Shown: positions 62,097-64,000 of the stretch, one piece after another | Position numbering within the stretch: the first letter of the stretch is position 1 | Layout of the letters: every line of letters begins with the position of its first letter | NCBI GenBank assembly: GCA_003665825.1 | Contig: QPFY01000008.1 | Span: 1,426,001-1,490,000 of the forward strand | Direction of reading: 5' to 3' | From: Microbotryum silenes-acaulis | Taxonomy: Eukaryota; Basidiomycota; Microbotryomycetes; Microbotryales; Microbotryaceae | DNA: 64,000 nucleotides | Made by a program: the position numbers and the translations under genes | Notes under the pieces: generated by a model | What the model saw: only the letters and a program-made list of their open reading frames with translations | What the model was told of the DNA's origin: nothing | The model's database searches: none

Positions 62097-62868
62097 TTTT
62101 TAGAGTGGAGTTTTTCTACGAACGCGAAAGAATGAAAGGACGGGTCAACATCTGACAACCACAGAACACAATCATGTTCGTACTCACTTGGGTGTAAAAG
62201 GTGAAGGGTGCGATGAGATATCAAAGCGGTAGTGCGGAGTAGAAGCGAAAGGAGCGAAAAGTAGTTCCGAGCGGGGGAGAGCCAGTTGAGTGAGGCACAC
62301 AGATCGCGACGGCCCGGAGCAAGCGGCCGGGGAGCCCGGCCCGTCGTCCGGCCACCGCGGCGCTAACTCACACACTTTTCGGCTCGGGGACACGCGGTTC
62401 CTGCCACGACTGCCAGGTGCTCCATTTCTCGGCAGCTTCCAATGGATGTTACAGGCGATTCGTTTGTATTTGCGCGGCTTTACAGAACATGTCACGTGTT
62501 GGTCTCTCTCTTTAAGGTATGCGCCTCTGATGTGCATAAAATACAATTTGTCGTTCTTGACCGCTAGGCTAAAAGCAAGTCGTAACTGGAACTCGACAGT
62601 TCTAGCTACTCAGAGGCTACTTATGGGGCTGTTCTGTAAGGCATCTCCCTACACTGTCTCCACGTTCTTGCTAATTAAGGACGCTGAGCCGGCGGCATTT
62701 GGATGAAAAACCAAAAACGTCTTTGTAGTAGTAGGCATTGCCCACATTACACACCCTCTTTACCCTCTTTACAAAATCCCATTACTATATCCTTGGAACA
62801 AACTTGAAGAACAAATTCTCAAAAAGTCAGCATTCCATCTAAGACATCCCCACACTCTCGAAAAAAAC
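62097..62868. other. Intergenic region between PIK1 and the aldo-keto reductase
   Basis: 772 bp in tandem minus-strand context; holds the reductase promoter and the PIK1 3' end. No gene seen. Confidence 0.5.
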
Positions 62869-64000
62869 TCACTCATACAATCTTGTGAACGAGGACGTCG
62901 CAGCATTGATGATGAGTTTCTCCGAATACTCATCGATCTGCGCCGACGTCAGGGAAAGCATGAACCGCTCCCTCAATTGCTGCGAAGTCAACTCGCCATT
63001 CGCGAAACAATCGAGCTTCGAATCTGGAGATGATGTCAAATTTCCAACTCCAAGTCAATCTCCGTCAAAGTTCTCTCGCTTTGACTTTGTTTCCCGCATG
63101 AACCCACCTTTTTGCATCAATTCGACGAGGGTGATGATCCTCTCCGCGTGTTTACGAGCGGCTCTGAACGCGCGCTTGAAGAGGTGTTTGAACTCGAGGA
63201 ACTTGTCGCTTTCGTATCCACCCAGGATGTCGATGTAGTCCTGCGGTAGTTTGAAAGGCGCCATTTCAAAGCCGAGCGATCCGGGCGAGTTGGAGAGGAG
63301 GAAGCCGAAATCGATGTCTGCTCTCCAGGAAGCAAGTGTCAGCTCCGTCTCGCCGACGAGAGGCCACGCAAAGGCCGGGACTCACGGATCAGATGCCCAT
63401 CACGATCAACGAGGATGTTGCCATTGTGTCGATCCTTGAGTTGGAGCAAATAACAAATGACCGAATACGACGCTAAACTCTTGACGAACGCGTCTTGGGC
63501 TTTACGGAACCGGCCCGAGCTCGGGGAACCATACGTCTGTGAATCGGACCGTACTCCCCACATATCAGTTTCTCCTTTCGTTGAGCTTGCACCTCAACGA
63601 ATGAGAGGGTTGGACCACTCACATCGATGAAATGGTCGTATAACGTGAAGGAAGTGAAGACCTGGGTCCCGTCGGCGGCAGTACGCGTGTACGCGTCTTT
63701 CTTGATCGAATGGATCGACACCGCATCGGTGATGGTCTCCATCAAACCCGACTGTTCCGAAGTTACCAATATCCGGAAGCTGCTCAAAGAGCGCAGCCGT
63801 CAGTCCCTACTGATGGCGCCACCCTTCCCTGTGCGCAACTCACTAGCAAACCCAACCCGGACACTTCTCCTCTGACCAAATCCTCCCAAACTCTTTGACC
63901 AACTGAATCGCAAACTGTTCCTGCCTCAAATCGGCCCCCGTCTTGACAATGACCGAAATGACGTTCCAATTCGCCAGATGACCATACGGGGAAGCCGCTC
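62869..64000 (-). CDS. PIK1: Phosphatidylinositol 4-kinase, C-terminal part
   Basis: Lipid kinase that makes PI4P at the Golgi and nucleus. Only the C-terminal catalytic part lies in the window; the gene continues past 64000. Minus-strand exons: 63844-64000 (partial), 63623-63779, 63386-63536, 63108-63317, 62869-63023, all joining in phase. Conserved elements appear in order: [19 protein letters not shown] with the ATP-binding Lys and DLRQEQ, then [23 protein letters not shown] (catalytic loop, DRHNxN) and HIDFGFLL (DFG). The FEMAPFKL and LGGYESDKF segments are typical of type III PI4-kinases. Assignment to Pik1 rather than Stt4 is from the wording of these segments and is probable. The TGA at 62869-62871 ends the protein SFTRLYE. 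Confidence 0.9.

Overview
The window is nuclear DNA from a GC-rich, intron-dense fungus. Almost every gene is interrupted by short GT-AG introns, mostly 50-120 bp, often with CTAAC/CTGAC-like branch sites, and exons can be as small as 14-27 nt. A FunK1-type kinase, a fungal LCCL membrane protein, a Zn2Cys6 regulator and an NDR/CBK1 kinase point to a basidiomycete. A yeast of the Pucciniomycotina (red-yeast type) is my best guess, but that is inference only.

Layout, left to right. 1-5.3 kb: the 3' part of an unrecognised gene, followed by gene-fragment mosaics and apparently non-coding DNA. 5.3-8.1 kb: MET6, methionine synthase (minus). 10.6-15.1 kb: KCS1, inositol hexakisphosphate kinase (plus). 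15.5-17.6 kb: MFS transporter of the monocarboxylate-transporter type (minus). 18.2-19.7 kb: Oxa1/Cox18-type mitochondrial insertase (minus). 20.3-23.0 kb: WD40 protein with a polyglutamine tract (plus). 23.1-26.6 kb: TGL4/5-type patatin lipase (minus). 27.0-27.6 kb: costars protein of 82 residues (minus). 28.1-30.7 kb: CBK1 NDR kinase (plus). 31.5-32.7 kb: secreted, Lys-rich, probably GPI-anchored protein (plus). 34.8-37.3 kb: FunK1 kinase with an apparent frameshift (minus). 37.6-39.4 kb: SDR dehydrogenase in 11 exons (plus). 40.3-43.7 kb: PX-domain protein of the Lec1/YPR097W type (plus). 44.0-45.9 kb: guanine deaminase (plus). 46.1-48.5 kb: LCCL membrane protein (minus). 49.8-51.7 kb: Zn2Cys6 transcription factor (minus). 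52.4-53.0 kb: candidate MITE. 54.3-57.2 kb: EF-hand mitochondrial ATP-Mg/Pi carrier (minus). 58.5-60.1 kb: GET4 (plus). 60.5-62.1 kb: aldo-keto reductase (minus). 62.9-64.0 kb: C-terminal end of PIK1 (minus), cut by the window edge.

Most genes are single-copy housekeeping functions: methionine and purine metabolism, lipid turnover, phosphoinositide and inositol-pyrophosphate signalling, mitochondrial biogenesis and transport, tail-anchored protein insertion, and cell morphogenesis. I see no operon-like or biosynthetic cluster. The accessory parts are the left 5 kb, the FunK1 locus (which shares a 93-bp module with the left end) and the 51.7-54.2 kb gap holding the MITE-like element. Exon models were built by hand from splice consensus, reading-phase continuity and family conservation; the coordinates given keep phase throughout except where stated. 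I found no convincing tRNA, rRNA or CRISPR, and no previously undescribed system that I can defend. The most unusual signals are the gene-fragment mosaic at 0-1.8 kb with its link to FunK1, the micro-exon gene structures and the MITE.
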